From Okeania sp. KiyG1 (GTDB lineage Bacteria; Cyanobacteriota; Cyanobacteriia; Cyanobacteriales; Microcoleaceae), in the NCBI RefSeq assembly GCF_014132355.1, contig NZ_BLZO01000117.1:62001-126000 (forward strand): DNA of 64,000 nt, in the 5' to 3' direction. This document shows positions 55,868 to 64,000 of the stretch, one piece after another. The stretch's first letter is position 1. Every line of letters starts with the position of its first letter. The position numbers and the translations under genes were made by a program. The notes beneath the pieces were generated by a model. That model did no database searches, had not been told where the DNA came from, and saw only the letters and a list, made by a program, of their open reading frames with translations.

Positions 55868-56902
55868 ATGAAACAAAAATATCTCTAAACTGTTTTAGGA
55901 ACAATCCTCACCAGCTTATTAATAATTTTTACTTCCTGTCAACAAGTTCCTGATTCTGAAACAGTTACTATTCGGAGTGCTAATAGTACCTGGATATAAG
56001 AGTTATTCCAAACCGAAGTAGTGAATATAAGTTTAGAAAAACTCGGCTATAAAGTTGAAAGACCAAAACAAATTGAATACCCAGCAATTTACATTCCTCT
56101 TGCCCATGGAGATTTAGAATATAGCACTGTTTATTATGAACCACAACACAATGAATTCTTTGAAAATGCTGCTGGTGAAAAAAATTTAGAGAAAGTTGGA
56201 AGATTAACTCCTGATGGAATCCAAAGATCTGAAATTGACAAAAAAACCGCCGATAAATATAAAATTACTAACTTTTAACAATTAAAAAATCCAGAAATAG
56301 CTAAACTTTTTGATTCTGATGGAGATGGCAAAGCAAATTTAGTTGGTTGTAATCCTGGTTGGTCTTGTGAATTAGCGATCGATCATCATCTTAAAGCTTA
56401 TGAATTAGAAAATACTGTAGAAAATAATCAAGGACAATATGAAATTTTTTTGGCAGATGCAATGACTCTTTATAAGCAAGGAAAACCAATTATTTATTTT
56501 GCCTACGAACCTCATTGGATATCTACAAAATTCAAACCAAATAAAGATGTAGTTTGGTTAGAAGTACCTTTCACTTCCTTACCTCCATCCATGGGAAATT
56601 TGAGTGAAAAAGATACGTCTCTAGATGGAAAAAATTTTGGCTTTCAGATAATGCAACAGCGTATAGTAGCTAATAAAAAATTCTTAAAAAATAATCCACT
56701 TGCTAAACGATGGTTTGAATTAGTACAAATTCCAGTTGCTGATATGAGTGAGGAAAGTTTACGTATTAAAGAGGGAGAAGAAAAACCAGAATATATTATG
56801 CATCATGGTCAAGAATGGATAAAAAATAATCAAGAAAAATATGATAATTGGTTGGAAAAAGCAAGACAAGAGACTGATTCATTAGACATCTCCAATAAAT
56901 AA
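55868..56902 (+). pseudogene. ProX-like copy 4, full length with three TAA stops
   Basis: The whole gene aligns with copy 2 without frame shifts, but TAA replaces sense codons at codon 7, in WI(Q)ELF and in TNI(E)QLK. Compared with copy 2 these are single-base changes from AAA, CAA and GAA. Everything else is open and well conserved, including GCNPGWSCE, AYEPHWIS and the C-terminus. The gene has died recently, or is read through. Confidence 0.85.
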
Positions 56903-56989
56903 TAAAAAATAAAATTAATTAACCGACAGAAATTATTGATTATTTCTGCCTACTCCCTACTTCCTCTTTTCTGAAGATGTCTATTTTAA

Positions 56990-57105
56990 ACAATTAATAA
57001 TTAATAATTATTACCTCTCCTTTAAAACGGATAGGATTAACTCAAAGGATTTTTTTTTATCCCCTTAAAAGAGGAGGCTTTCAACCACAATTTTTCGGTA
57101 AATAG
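56990..57105. repeat. Inverted core-plus-heptamer element
   Basis: AATTAATAATT tract, ATTACCTCTCCTTTAAAA, then CCCCTTAAAAGAGGAGGC and TTTTTCGGTAAATA. It is the short form of the family in reverse orientation. Confidence 0.75.
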
Positions 57106-57139
57106 AATTTAAGTAAAACACTATCCGTAATATAATTAA

Positions 57140-58445
57140 TATAATGGTATATAGTAGTCAAAAACTATAACGTTTTATAATATGCAGTGTTAAAGTCGCA
57201 AAAACCCCTAAATGATGATTAACTGAACTAAAATTTCAGTATTCCTCTGTTCCTGTGAATCAGGATTTATAAAAAAACACTAGATATAGTAATCAAAAAC
57301 TATAACGTTTTATATATGTAGCGTTAAAGTCGCAAAAATCCCTAAATAATGATTCACCGAACTTGAGTAGAGCTTTCCTCTTCTCCCGTAAATCAAAATT
57401 GAGAAAAAAACACTAGATATAGTAATCAAAAACTATAACGTTTTATATATGTAGCGTTAAAGTCGCAAAAATCTCTCAATAATGATTAACTAAACTTGAG
57501 TTAAATCTTTCTCTGTTCCTATGAGTCAAAATTGAGAAAAAACACTAGATATAGTAATCAAAAACTATAACGTTTTATATATGTAGCGTTAAAGTCACAA
57601 AAATCCCTAAATAATGATTAACTAAACTACAATAGAGTATTCCTCTGTTCCTGTGAGTCAAAATTGAGAAAAACACTAGATATAGTAATCAAAAACTATA
57701 ACGTTTTATATATGTAGCGTTAAAGTCGCAAAAATCTCTCAATAATGATTAACTAAACTTGAGTTAAATCTTTCTCTGTTCCTATGAGTCAAAATTGAGA
57801 AAAAACACTAGATATAGTAATCAAAAACTATAACGTTTTATATATGTAGCGTTAAAGTCACAAAAATCCCTAAATAATGATTAACTAAACTACAATAGAG
57901 TATTCCTCTGTTCCTGTGAGTCAAAATTGAGAAAAAACACTAGATATAGTAATCAAAAACTATAACGTTTTATATATGTAGCGTTAAAGTCACAAAAATC
58001 CCTAAATAATTATTCACCGAACTTGAGTAGAGCTTTCCTCTTCTCCTGTGAGTCAAAATTGAGAAAAAAACACTAGATATAGTAATCAAAAACTATAACG
58101 TTTTATATATGTAGCGTTAAAGTCGCAAAAATCCCTAAATAATGATTAACTAAACTACAATAGAGTATTCCTCTGTTCCTGTGAGTCAAAATTGAGAAAA
58201 ACACTAGATATAGTAATCAAAAACTATAACGTTTTATATATGTAGCGTTAAAGTCGCAAAAATCCCTAAATAATGATTAACTAAACTACAATAGAGTATT
58301 CCTCTGTTCCTGTGAGTCAAAATTGAGAAAAAACACTAGATATAGTAATCAAAAACTATAACGTTTTATATATGTAGCGTTAAAGTCGCAAAAATCCCTA
58401 AATAATTATTCACCGAACTTGAGTAGAGCTTTCCTCTTCTCCTGT
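57140..58445 (+). repeat. Ten-copy tandem array upstream of thrS
   Basis: Ten units of 127-136 bases, marked by CAAAAACTATAACGTTTTATA at about 57159, 57291, 57427, 57561, 57689, 57821, 57952, 58088, 58219 and 58351 (word shortened to 20 bases when searched). Each has TATGTAGCGTTAAAGTC, AAAAATCCCTAAATAATGA and a CTCTGTTCCTGTGAGTC block. AACG and CGTT flank the TTTTATATATGTAG segment as a small inverted repeat. The last unit ends about 35 bases before the thrS start. There is no open frame across units. Spacing is too wide and too regular in sequence throughout for a CRISPR array. Confidence 0.9.
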
Positions 58446-58478
58446 GCAAATATAAAAAAAACCAAGAAGAAATATTCA

Positions 58479-60305
58479 ATGTCTAGGCCAGAATCTAATC
58501 CTTCCCCAGAACAACCAGAAAAAATCCATTTACCTCGCACCAGCGAGTCAGAAACCCTCAAAAAAATTCGTCATACCACATCCCATGTCATGGCCATGGC
58601 AGTACAAAAGCTGTTTCCCAAGGCACAAGTAACAATTGGTCCTTGGATAGAAAATGGCTTTTACTACGACTTTGATACCCCAGAACCATTTACAGAAGCT
58701 GACCTAAAAGCCATCAAAAAAGAGATGGTCAAAATCATTAAACGGGATTTACCCGTAATTAGAGAAGAAGTCAGTCGCGAAGAAGCCAAACGTCGAATTG
58801 AACAAATTAAAGAACCATATAAATTAGAAATCCTCGAAGACTTAGAAGACCCAATTACTATCTATCATCTCGGTGAAGAATGGTGGGATTTATGTGCTGG
58901 CCCTCATATTGAAAGTACAAAGCAACTTAATCCCAAAGCAATTGATTTAGAAACTGTTGCTGGTGCTTATTGGCGCGGAGATGAAACCAAAGCCCAATTA
59001 CAACGTATCTATGGTACTGCTTGGGAAACTCCAGAACAACTAGCCGAACATAAAAGACGTAAAGAAGAAGCTCTCAAAAGAAACCATCGTAAACTAGGTA
59101 AAGAATTAGGACTATTTATGTTTTCCGACCTTGTAGGACCGGGATTACCTCTCTGGACTCCCAAAGGTACAATGTTAAAGAATTCACTGAAAGACTTTCT
59201 CCAACAAGAACAACAGAAACGGGGTTATTTACCTGTAGATACTCCCCATATTGCCAGAGTCGATTTATTCAAAACTTCCGGACATTGGCAAAAGTATAAA
59301 GAGGATATGTTCCCGATGATGGCTGAGGATGAACAAGCAGCAGCTATAGAACAGGGTTTTGTTATCAAACCGATGAACTGTCCTTTTCATATCCAAATCT
59401 ATCAAAATGAATTACGTTCTTATCGGGAGTTACCAATACGACTTGCCGAGTTTGGCACTGTTTACCGCCATGAAAAGTCTGGGGAATTAGGTGGTTTAAC
59501 ACGAGTCCGGGGTTTCACTCAAGATGATTCTCATTTGTTTGTGACACCCGAACAACTTGATTCCGAGTTTCTCAGTGTGGTAGATTTGACTCTATTTGTC
59601 TTTAAAAATTTACAACTAAAGAATTTTAAGGCTAGATTAAGTTTCCGAGACCCTAACTTAGATAAGTATATTGGCTCTGATGAAGCTTGGGAAAAAGCTG
59701 AAGGTGCTATTCGTCGCGCTGTAGAAACTTTGGGTATGGAGCATTTTGAGGGTATTGGTGAAGCGGCGTTCTATGGTCCAAAGTTAGATTTTATTTTCCA
59801 GGATGCTTTGGAGCGAGAATGGCAGTTGGGTACTGTACAGGTAGACTATAATTTGCCCGAACGGTTTGATTTAGAATATGTGGCAGAAGATGGGACTAGA
59901 AAACGCCCAGTTATGATCCATCGCGCACCTTTTGGTTCCCTGGAAAGGTTGATTGGGATTTTGATTGAGGAATATGCAGGAGATTTTCCTCTGTGGTTAG
60001 CTCCTACTCAAACTAAACTTCTACCAGTTAATTCTGAATTTTTGCCCTTTGCTCAAGAAGTTGCTGCTCAGATGCGTAAAGTAGGTATTCGTGCTGAGGT
60101 GGATATTAGTAATGAACGTTTGGGTAAGTTGATTAGAAATGCTGAGAAGGCCAAAATTCCCGTAATGGCTGTAGTTGGAGCTAAAGAAGTTGAGTCAAAT
60201 AGTCTGAGTATTCGGACTCGTGCTGCTGGGGAATTAGGCTCTATACCTGTACCAGAGGTAATTGAGAAGATGACTGGGGCGATCGCTAATTATGAAAATT
60301 TTTAG
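58479..60305 (+). CDS. thrS: Threonyl-tRNA synthetase
   Basis: Start placed at MSRPESNPSPEQPEKI (608 residues); an upstream TTG start would fall inside the repeat unit. It charges tRNA-Thr. The N-terminal editing domain has the HHTTSHVMA-like RHTTSHVMAMA and the CAGPHIEST motif. The class II core has motif 2 (GTVYRHEKSGELGGLTRVRGF), the zinc ligands (PMNCPFH) and motif 3 (HRAPFGSLERLIGIL), with the anticodon-binding domain at the end. The short N-terminal TGS domain of many bacterial ThrRS is absent, as is common in cyanobacteria. The ten-copy array directly upstream may affect its expression. Confidence 0.97.
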   Translation: MSRPESNPSPEQPEKIHLPRTSESETLKKIRHTTSHVMAMAVQKLFPKAQVTIGPWIENGFYYDFDTPEPFTEADLKAIKKEMVKIIKRDLPVIREEVSREEAKRRIEQIKEPYKLEILEDLEDPITIYHLGEEWWDLCAGPHIESTKQLNPKAIDLETVAGAYWRGDETKAQLQRIYGTAWETPEQLAEHKRRKEEALKRNHRKLGKELGLFMFSDLVGPGLPLWTPKGTMLKNSLKDFLQQEQQKRGYLPVDTPHIARVDLFKTSGHWQKYKEDMFPMMAEDEQAAAIEQGFVIKPMNCPFHIQIYQNELRSYRELPIRLAEFGTVYRHEKSGELGGLTRVRGFTQDDSHLFVTPEQLDSEFLSVVDLTLFVFKNLQLKNFKARLSFRDPNLDKYIGSDEAWEKAEGAIRRAVETLGMEHFEGIGEAAFYGPKLDFIFQDALEREWQLGTVQVDYNLPERFDLEYVAEDGTRKRPVMIHRAPFGSLERLIGILIEEYAGDFPLWLAPTQTKLLPVNSEFLPFAQEVAAQMRKVGIRAEVDISNERLGKLIRNAEKAKIPVMAVVGAKEVESNSLSIRTRAAGELGSIPVPEVIEKMTGAIANYENF

Positions 60306-60484
60306 ACTTTTTTCTCAATTTTAGTTGAAGACTACCCCTATTCTACCTATGCTTTATAAGGGATAGCTCTCCTCCAAGGGAAGGGAGTGTCGGGATGTTT
60401 GCATAGCATGACCGAGGAAAAAAATAAATATTTTTGTCGTTATGAGTTTTGTGCTATGCTAGATTACTTTAGGTTGCTAGAGTA

Positions 60485-60592
60485 AGAGTGGGGGATGAAA
60501 AAATATTCAGTTCAGTATTTTCGTAACCTCCAGCTTTAGTGGTCGGTACTGATAACTGATAACTGATAACTGATAACTGATAACTGAAATGA
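60485..60592. repeat. GATAACT heptamer element
   Basis: GGGGGATGAAAAAATATTCAG-like leader (shortened family core), then five CTGATAA heptamers ending GAAATGACC. A palindromic piece with GTTTGCATAGCATGACCGAGG lies just upstream near 60400. Confidence 0.65.
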
Positions 60593-60593
60593 C

Positions 60594-60628
60594 CCCGCTT
60601 TCTGATAAATTGAGAGCGGGTTTATTTA
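60594..60628 (+). terminator. Hairpin followed by T-rich tail downstream of thrS
   Basis: CCCGCT pairs with AGCGGG (plus TC/GA inner pairs) and TTTATTTATTT follows. It lies about 290 bases after the stop, beyond a GATAACT element. Confidence 0.6.
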
Positions 60629-61421
60629 TTTGAATTGTTATTTGGTAAGCTCTTGATAGTATTTAAAAGTTTTGAATTTAAGAGCTGCTGAATGGCCATA
60701 AATTAACGACCCCTAATTCCAATTTCCACCATTAAACTATGCCAAATTGAATTTAATCGTCTATCTATAGAAAGTAAAACTTTTCTTTGAGGACGACTAA
60801 CAAGTCTAGACCAAGTGATACTTTGCAGGGATCATAAATATACATAAATATAGATGATTGACCAATAAGTTATTAGGTATAAGTAATTAAACTGGTAGCT
60901 GATAGCCCAAAGTGGTAGTATTCTCTTTCAAAAGGTAAATCAGATTGTTATATTATTGATAGGTATCATGCCGCCATCAAAGGGTTAATTGATGAGGTGC
61001 GTGAACGGTTCTCTAAACATAATGAGAAAAGCAGATCCCTTTTGTCTTTGACCATGGGATATTGGGTGTTGTAGTTCACCCAGCCGGAGTAACACCTGCA
61101 AAATAAGGATATGTCTTATGTGACTATATTTTTATGAACTATTTTACCTTCCTTATATCTAGAGCTAAGGTCGGCGATAATCTGATATATTTTGTTTGCG
61201 AAAGGCGCTAGAACATGAAAGCATCTAATTTAAAGGAACTATATGAGACCAAAAGGTTTCACAATAATAAAATTTAGAGATAAAAATGATTAATATCTTA
61301 AAGGTTCCTCTAAGAGGGGATGTGTTTTTCGCTTTTTTATGCTGGGAAAGTGCGAAAACGCAAACCACCAGATGTCGCTGTCCAATGGCTCATGTACAGC
61401 TAGGAACAGTGACTTAATAAT
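60629..61421. other. Gene-free region
   Basis: I see no gene. A short minus-strand stretch near 60.70-60.85 kb reads TWSRLVSRPQRKVLLSIDRR before breaking and may be a relic of an unidentified gene. The rest is unique-looking non-coding DNA with no palindromic or heptamer repeats, which is unusual for this window. Confidence 0.5.
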
Positions 61422-61619
61422 ATGAACTTTATGAATACCGCTAAGAAAAAAGTAGAATCTCTATTAAGTAAATTGCCAGATAATTGCTCCCTTGAAGATG
61501 TTCAATATCATTTATATGTAATTGAAAAAGTTCTTCATGGTTTAGAAGTAGCTAATAAAGAAAGAAAAATTACACAAGAAGAAGCTGAAGGGCTTTTGAG
61601 TAAATGGGTTATAAAGTAG
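61422..61619 (+). CDS. Putative antitoxin of a ParE/RelE-type pair
   Basis: A 65-residue, helical, charged protein (AKKKVESLLSKLPDNCSLEDVQYHLYVIEKVLHGLEVANKE, given in part) ending EEAEGLLSKWVIK. Length, helical content and position fit antitoxins of the type found with ParE/RelE toxins in cyanobacteria. Its stop overlaps the toxin start by 16 bases, so translation is coupled. Confidence 0.75.
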   Translation: MNFMNTAKKKVESLLSKLPDNCSLEDVQYHLYVIEKVLHGLEVANKERKITQEEAEGLLSKWVIK

Positions 61620-61891
61620 TTTGGTCTTCTAAAGCTATAGATGATGTGGACGCGATCGCCTCCTACATAGCGCGTGACTCTGTTTCTTATGCTGCAGCAG
61701 TAGTCCATAGGATAATTAATGTCACTAAAAATTTGCTTCATAATCCTTTACAAGGAGAAGTGGTCAAAGAGTTTGGAGATGAAAGTTACCGACAAGATTA
61801 TGCTTATAGTTACCGAGTCCTTTATCAAGTTAAAGGCGATATAGTAACTGTGGCTGCGGTTATTCATGGAAAAAGGTTACTAGATTTATAG
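61604..61891 (+). CDS. ParE/RelE-family toxin
   Basis: A 95-residue protein with the plasmid-stabilisation fold: KVVWSSKAIDDVDAIASYIAR at the N-terminus (helix after the first strand), NPLQGEVVKEFGDESYRQ and YSYRVLYQV, ending AVIHGKRLLDL. The R(V/I)LY and HGKR motifs are those of the ParE/RelE superfamily. Such toxins inhibit gyrase or cleave mRNA at the ribosome; which applies is not clear from sequence. It is the second gene of the pair and is followed by a terminator. Confidence 0.88.
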   Translation: MGYKVVWSSKAIDDVDAIASYIARDSVSYAAAVVHRIINVTKNLLHNPLQGEVVKEFGDESYRQDYAYSYRVLYQVKGDIVTVAAVIHGKRLLDL

Positions 61892-61926
61892 TTGAAGCGC
61901 GACGCGTCCAATCAAATTATTAGCTC

Positions 61927-61958
61927 AGAACCGAGTTTCATTGGAAGCTCGGTTTTCT
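61927..61958 (+). terminator. Rho-independent terminator of the toxin-antitoxin operon
   Basis: AACCGAG and CTCGGTT form a seven-pair stem with a 12-base loop, followed by TTCTAACTT, 36 bases after the toxin stop. Confidence 0.75.
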
Positions 61959-61974
61959 AACTTGAGGGAGTAGT

Positions 61975-62110
61975 AATTTCAGTTATCAGTTATCAGTTAT
62001 CAGTACCTCTGCAATAAGGAGGCTTCAAATATAGAATTATGTTCTTTTCTCTTGATTGATTGGATATGGTTAGGAAACCCATCCATCCCTCAACCACTTT
62101 TTATCTCCTT
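61975..62110. repeat. Inverted GATAACT-type core element
   Basis: TTATCAG heptamers, a GTACCTCTGCAATAAGGAGGC piece (given as family landmark in shortened form: CTGCAATAAGGAGGC), the TGGATATGG block also seen in the 34.2 and 51.5 kb copies, and a CACTTTTTATCTCCTTTTA core. Confidence 0.65.
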
Positions 62111-62142
62111 TTATACCAGTTTGATAAATCTTTGCTACAAAT

Positions 62143-62276
62143 ATTTAGGGTTTGCTGAAAAAGTCTGATGGTGATGATAGGGAACAGGGAACAGTTTAGA
62201 CTATCTGCTACGGCCAATTTTTCTGATAGTAAGGATAAAAATATTGGCATTTTGAGGCAAAAAGAGCCAAAAACCT
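62143..62276. mobile_element. Partial miniature element of the TTAGGGTTTGCTGA family
   Basis: TTTAGGGTTTGCTGAAAAAG at the left, a GGGAACA tract, and internal ATTTTGAGGCAAAAAGAGCC. The right end is not clear because a GATAACT element follows. Confidence 0.5.
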
Positions 62277-62322
62277 TTAGGAGGCTAACTGATAACTGAT
62301 AACTGATAACTGATAACTGAAA

Positions 62323-63978
62323 TTACCAATTTTCCCATTTTGCTCTACTTTCTGTATCCCAATCATTAATATAATTATCTTGCTTTGTAGTCCCTTGAGG
62401 TCGATAATTTATTTCCTCTTCTTCATCAGATTCTTTTTCCATTTCAAATTCTTCATTCTGGGAATAAATATTAGTCAAAGGCTCTACAACTTTAGCCAGC
62501 GCATCTTGAATAAACAACTTAACAAACTCATCTTTTCTTGTTAATTGAAATTGTTTTTGTACTACCTCTGTAATGCCACCATCTCCCCAATCTTGATTAT
62601 GACTAAAATACTCAATAAAACTCTTTCCAGCAATTCTAGTTAAATAAGCTGCACTTACTCCTTGAATTGCCTTCCCAATTAAAAAAGTTGCTACAGTTAA
62701 TTGTAAAGCTGTAGAAATTAATTTAATCGCCCCTTCAACAATACCCAAACTAGCAAGTGTTTTAGCTAAAGACATTGCTAACTCTTGCCCTCTTTCAAGG
62801 TTTAATTCACAACCATAAACTTTGCCAATTTCTATCACCATTTGAGCATTAACTGCTGCTGTGGCCAAAACATCTACTACAGGCAAAGGCGTAACAGCAA
62901 TAACCCCTGCTCCTATCCACTGAAACCTTTCTACAACCTTCTCTGCTTGTCGTCCTCTTTGAGCATCAATTAAACATCTTGCCTCCTCCCCTAAACGTTG
63001 AGATTTGAGCAAAATATTATCAGCAATCAAATCTTCTCCCTCAGCCCGCAAAATAGCAGCCATACGTCCCATCAAAGCCATAATATCAGGTTCTGGCTGA
63101 TATATTTCTCCATTCTCAAGCTTAACAGAATGAGGATGAGCAGCGATCGCCACAATATCCATCTTGCTAAACCCTACTAACCTTTCCCTGAGCTTAACAA
63201 TAATTACTTCTCGGTCCTCTTCAGTGTAGAGGTCAATCTTATTAAAGACCACAAGCGATCGCTTACCAATGTCCACCAAACCGTTCAAAGCAGTATATTC
63301 AGACTGCTGTAAATCATTATCAACTACAAATAATAATAGATTAGCCTCTGTCGCCAAAATTCGTGCCAGTTGACCCCTTTCTGTTCCTGCGACTCCCGCT
63401 TCTAGAATTCCTGGAGTATCAGTAATCAAAATTTCTTTTTCCAATCCTGGCATTTTTAAATGATAGGTTTCTCCGACTGTAGTTGACCCCATCGGTGCTT
63501 CTACCCTACCCACCATCTGACCCATTAGTGCATTAACCACAGAAGTCTTACCAGCGGAACCCGTACCAAAAACAACAACTTTTACATCACCTCGTGCTAG
63601 ACTAGCTTCTATTTCTTGTGAACGGTTCAATAATGCTTGGCGAGCAACTTCATCTTGAATTAATATTACCTGTTGTCTTACTGCCTTTAGAGATTCAGAA
63701 GCAACCTCAGATTTCACCACCGGAATCTTAACTTTGACTTTCGACCCTCGTCGCGGTTGATTTTTTTGAATGGTATATAGTCTCAGATAATATATGAAAG
63801 CAAAAATGACTATCCCAATTAGGATAATTAATAGTAGTAGTAATAAATTGGCCACAAGTGGAGGAGCAGACCATGAAACTTGACTATATAACCATGATAA
63901 AGAACCAATCAGCCAAATTATAAGCAATAAAATGAGGCTTAAACCTAGAATCAATATTAACAGGCGGGAAGTAGGCAT
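62323..63978 (-). CDS. Membrane GTPase with DUF697-type C-terminal domain
   Basis: A 551-residue protein with two N-terminal transmembrane helices (about 7-30 and 42-66), then a GTPase domain: G1 FGTGSAGKTSVV (about 138-149), switch threonine in STTVGET, G3 DTPG and G4 NKID. Its C-terminal half is hydrophobic and helical, like the DUF697 proteins found fused to small GTPases in cyanobacteria (WIGAGVIAVTPLPVVDVLATA). The tail is acidic (KESDEEEEIN). It is probably an inner- or thylakoid-membrane GTPase; the cellular role is not established. TTATCAG heptamers directly precede the start and continue to the edge of the window. Confidence 0.85.
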   Translation of the reverse strand: MPTSRLLILILGLSLILLLIIWLIGSLSWLYSQVSWSAPPLVANLLLLLLIILIGIVIFAFIYYLRLYTIQKNQPRRGSKVKVKIPVVKSEVASESLKAVRQQVILIQDEVARQALLNRSQEIEASLARGDVKVVVFGTGSAGKTSVVNALMGQMVGRVEAPMGSTTVGETYHLKMPGLEKEILITDTPGILEAGVAGTERGQLARILATEANLLLFVVDNDLQQSEYTALNGLVDIGKRSLVVFNKIDLYTEEDREVIIVKLRERLVGFSKMDIVAIAAHPHSVKLENGEIYQPEPDIMALMGRMAAILRAEGEDLIADNILLKSQRLGEEARCLIDAQRGRQAEKVVERFQWIGAGVIAVTPLPVVDVLATAAVNAQMVIEIGKVYGCELNLERGQELAMSLAKTLASLGIVEGAIKLISTALQLTVATFLIGKAIQGVSAAYLTRIAGKSFIEYFSHNQDWGDGGITEVVQKQFQLTRKDEFVKLFIQDALAKVVEPLTNIYSQNEEFEMEKESDEEEEINYRPQGTTKQDNYINDWDTESRAKWENW

Positions 63979-64000
63979 TTTCAGTTATCAGTTATCAGTT

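Noticed and set aside
57140-58445. Regular array that could be taken for CRISPR
   Set aside because: Whole units of about 131 bases repeat, with no unique spacers of constant length and no cas genes.
60700-61400. Possible group II intron or gene relic
   Set aside because: No domain V hairpin, no reverse transcriptase and no convincing 5' consensus; the one protein-like stretch is too short to name.

Overview
The window reads as chromosomal DNA of a filamentous, AT-rich cyanobacterium, most likely Trichodesmium or a very close relative. The cyanobacterial core genes petB, petD, ctpA, nblS, purD, rplI, dnaB and thrS are present, and HIP1-type GCGATCGC sites are scattered through the sequence. 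Coding density is low and the gaps are full of short repeats. The dnaB gene carries a giant intein whose endonuclease region is filled with tandem repeats, which matches what I recall being reported for the Trichodesmium erythraeum replicative helicase. No species assignment was computed.

Layout. 0.5-13.2 kb is a minus-strand accessory block: a PH-domain protein, a small exported protein, a von Willebrand A (vWA) protein, an unknown 362-residue protein, a P-loop GTPase, a dynamin-like GTPase, and two broken AAA-like NTPase genes upstream. This resembles the NTPase/vWA biological-conflict modules of multicellular bacteria. Three of its genes have partial copies of their own ends beside them, and both AAA genes are cut by short repeat elements. 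13.7-22.0 kb holds decaying genes (an endonuclease/phosphatase-fold protein, a glycosyltransferase, a large membrane protein), an intact TnpB gene, and relics of a second TnpB and of an IS1-like transposase. 22.0-24.9 kb is the conserved petD-petB / ctpA pair of divergent units.

25.0-31 kb holds a non-autonomous derivative of a TnpB element, a second intact TnpB, and two Ser/Thr kinase-FGE genes. One kinase gene has lost its kinase core. Their last 38 codons differ far more than the rest, as in the variable region of a diversity-generating retroelement. 32-40 kb holds a KGK-domain gene, purD, the sensor kinase gene nblS, a zinc-ribbon membrane protein that shares a cysteine motif with NblS, a phasin-like protein, an FKBP isomerase and a Uma2-type protein. 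40.2-43.4 kb holds a NACHT NTPase gene broken by one frameshift and one stop, followed by a membrane protein. 43.5-45.2 kb is a five-copy array of a long dispersed repeat.

45.2-51.3 kb is rplI-dnaB, with two inteins in dnaB. 51.9-56.9 kb is a tandem family of four ProX-like betaine-binding lipoproteins, two intact and two dead. 57.1-58.4 kb is a ten-copy array of a unit of about 131 bp running into the thrS promoter region. thrS, a toxin-antitoxin pair and a membrane GTPase close the window.

Two themes run through the window. First, several repeat families can be recognised: a core element flanked by heptamer tracts, two miniature inverted-repeat elements, palindromic inserts of about 25 bp, and a GTTGAATAAAAAGTCATG family. 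Many sit inside genes at positions where the empty site can be inferred. Second, one- or two-base frameshifts, often in T or A runs, affect accessory genes and apparently the 5' end of nblS. Some could be sequence errors and some genuine decay. No tRNA, rRNA or CRISPR array was recognised.
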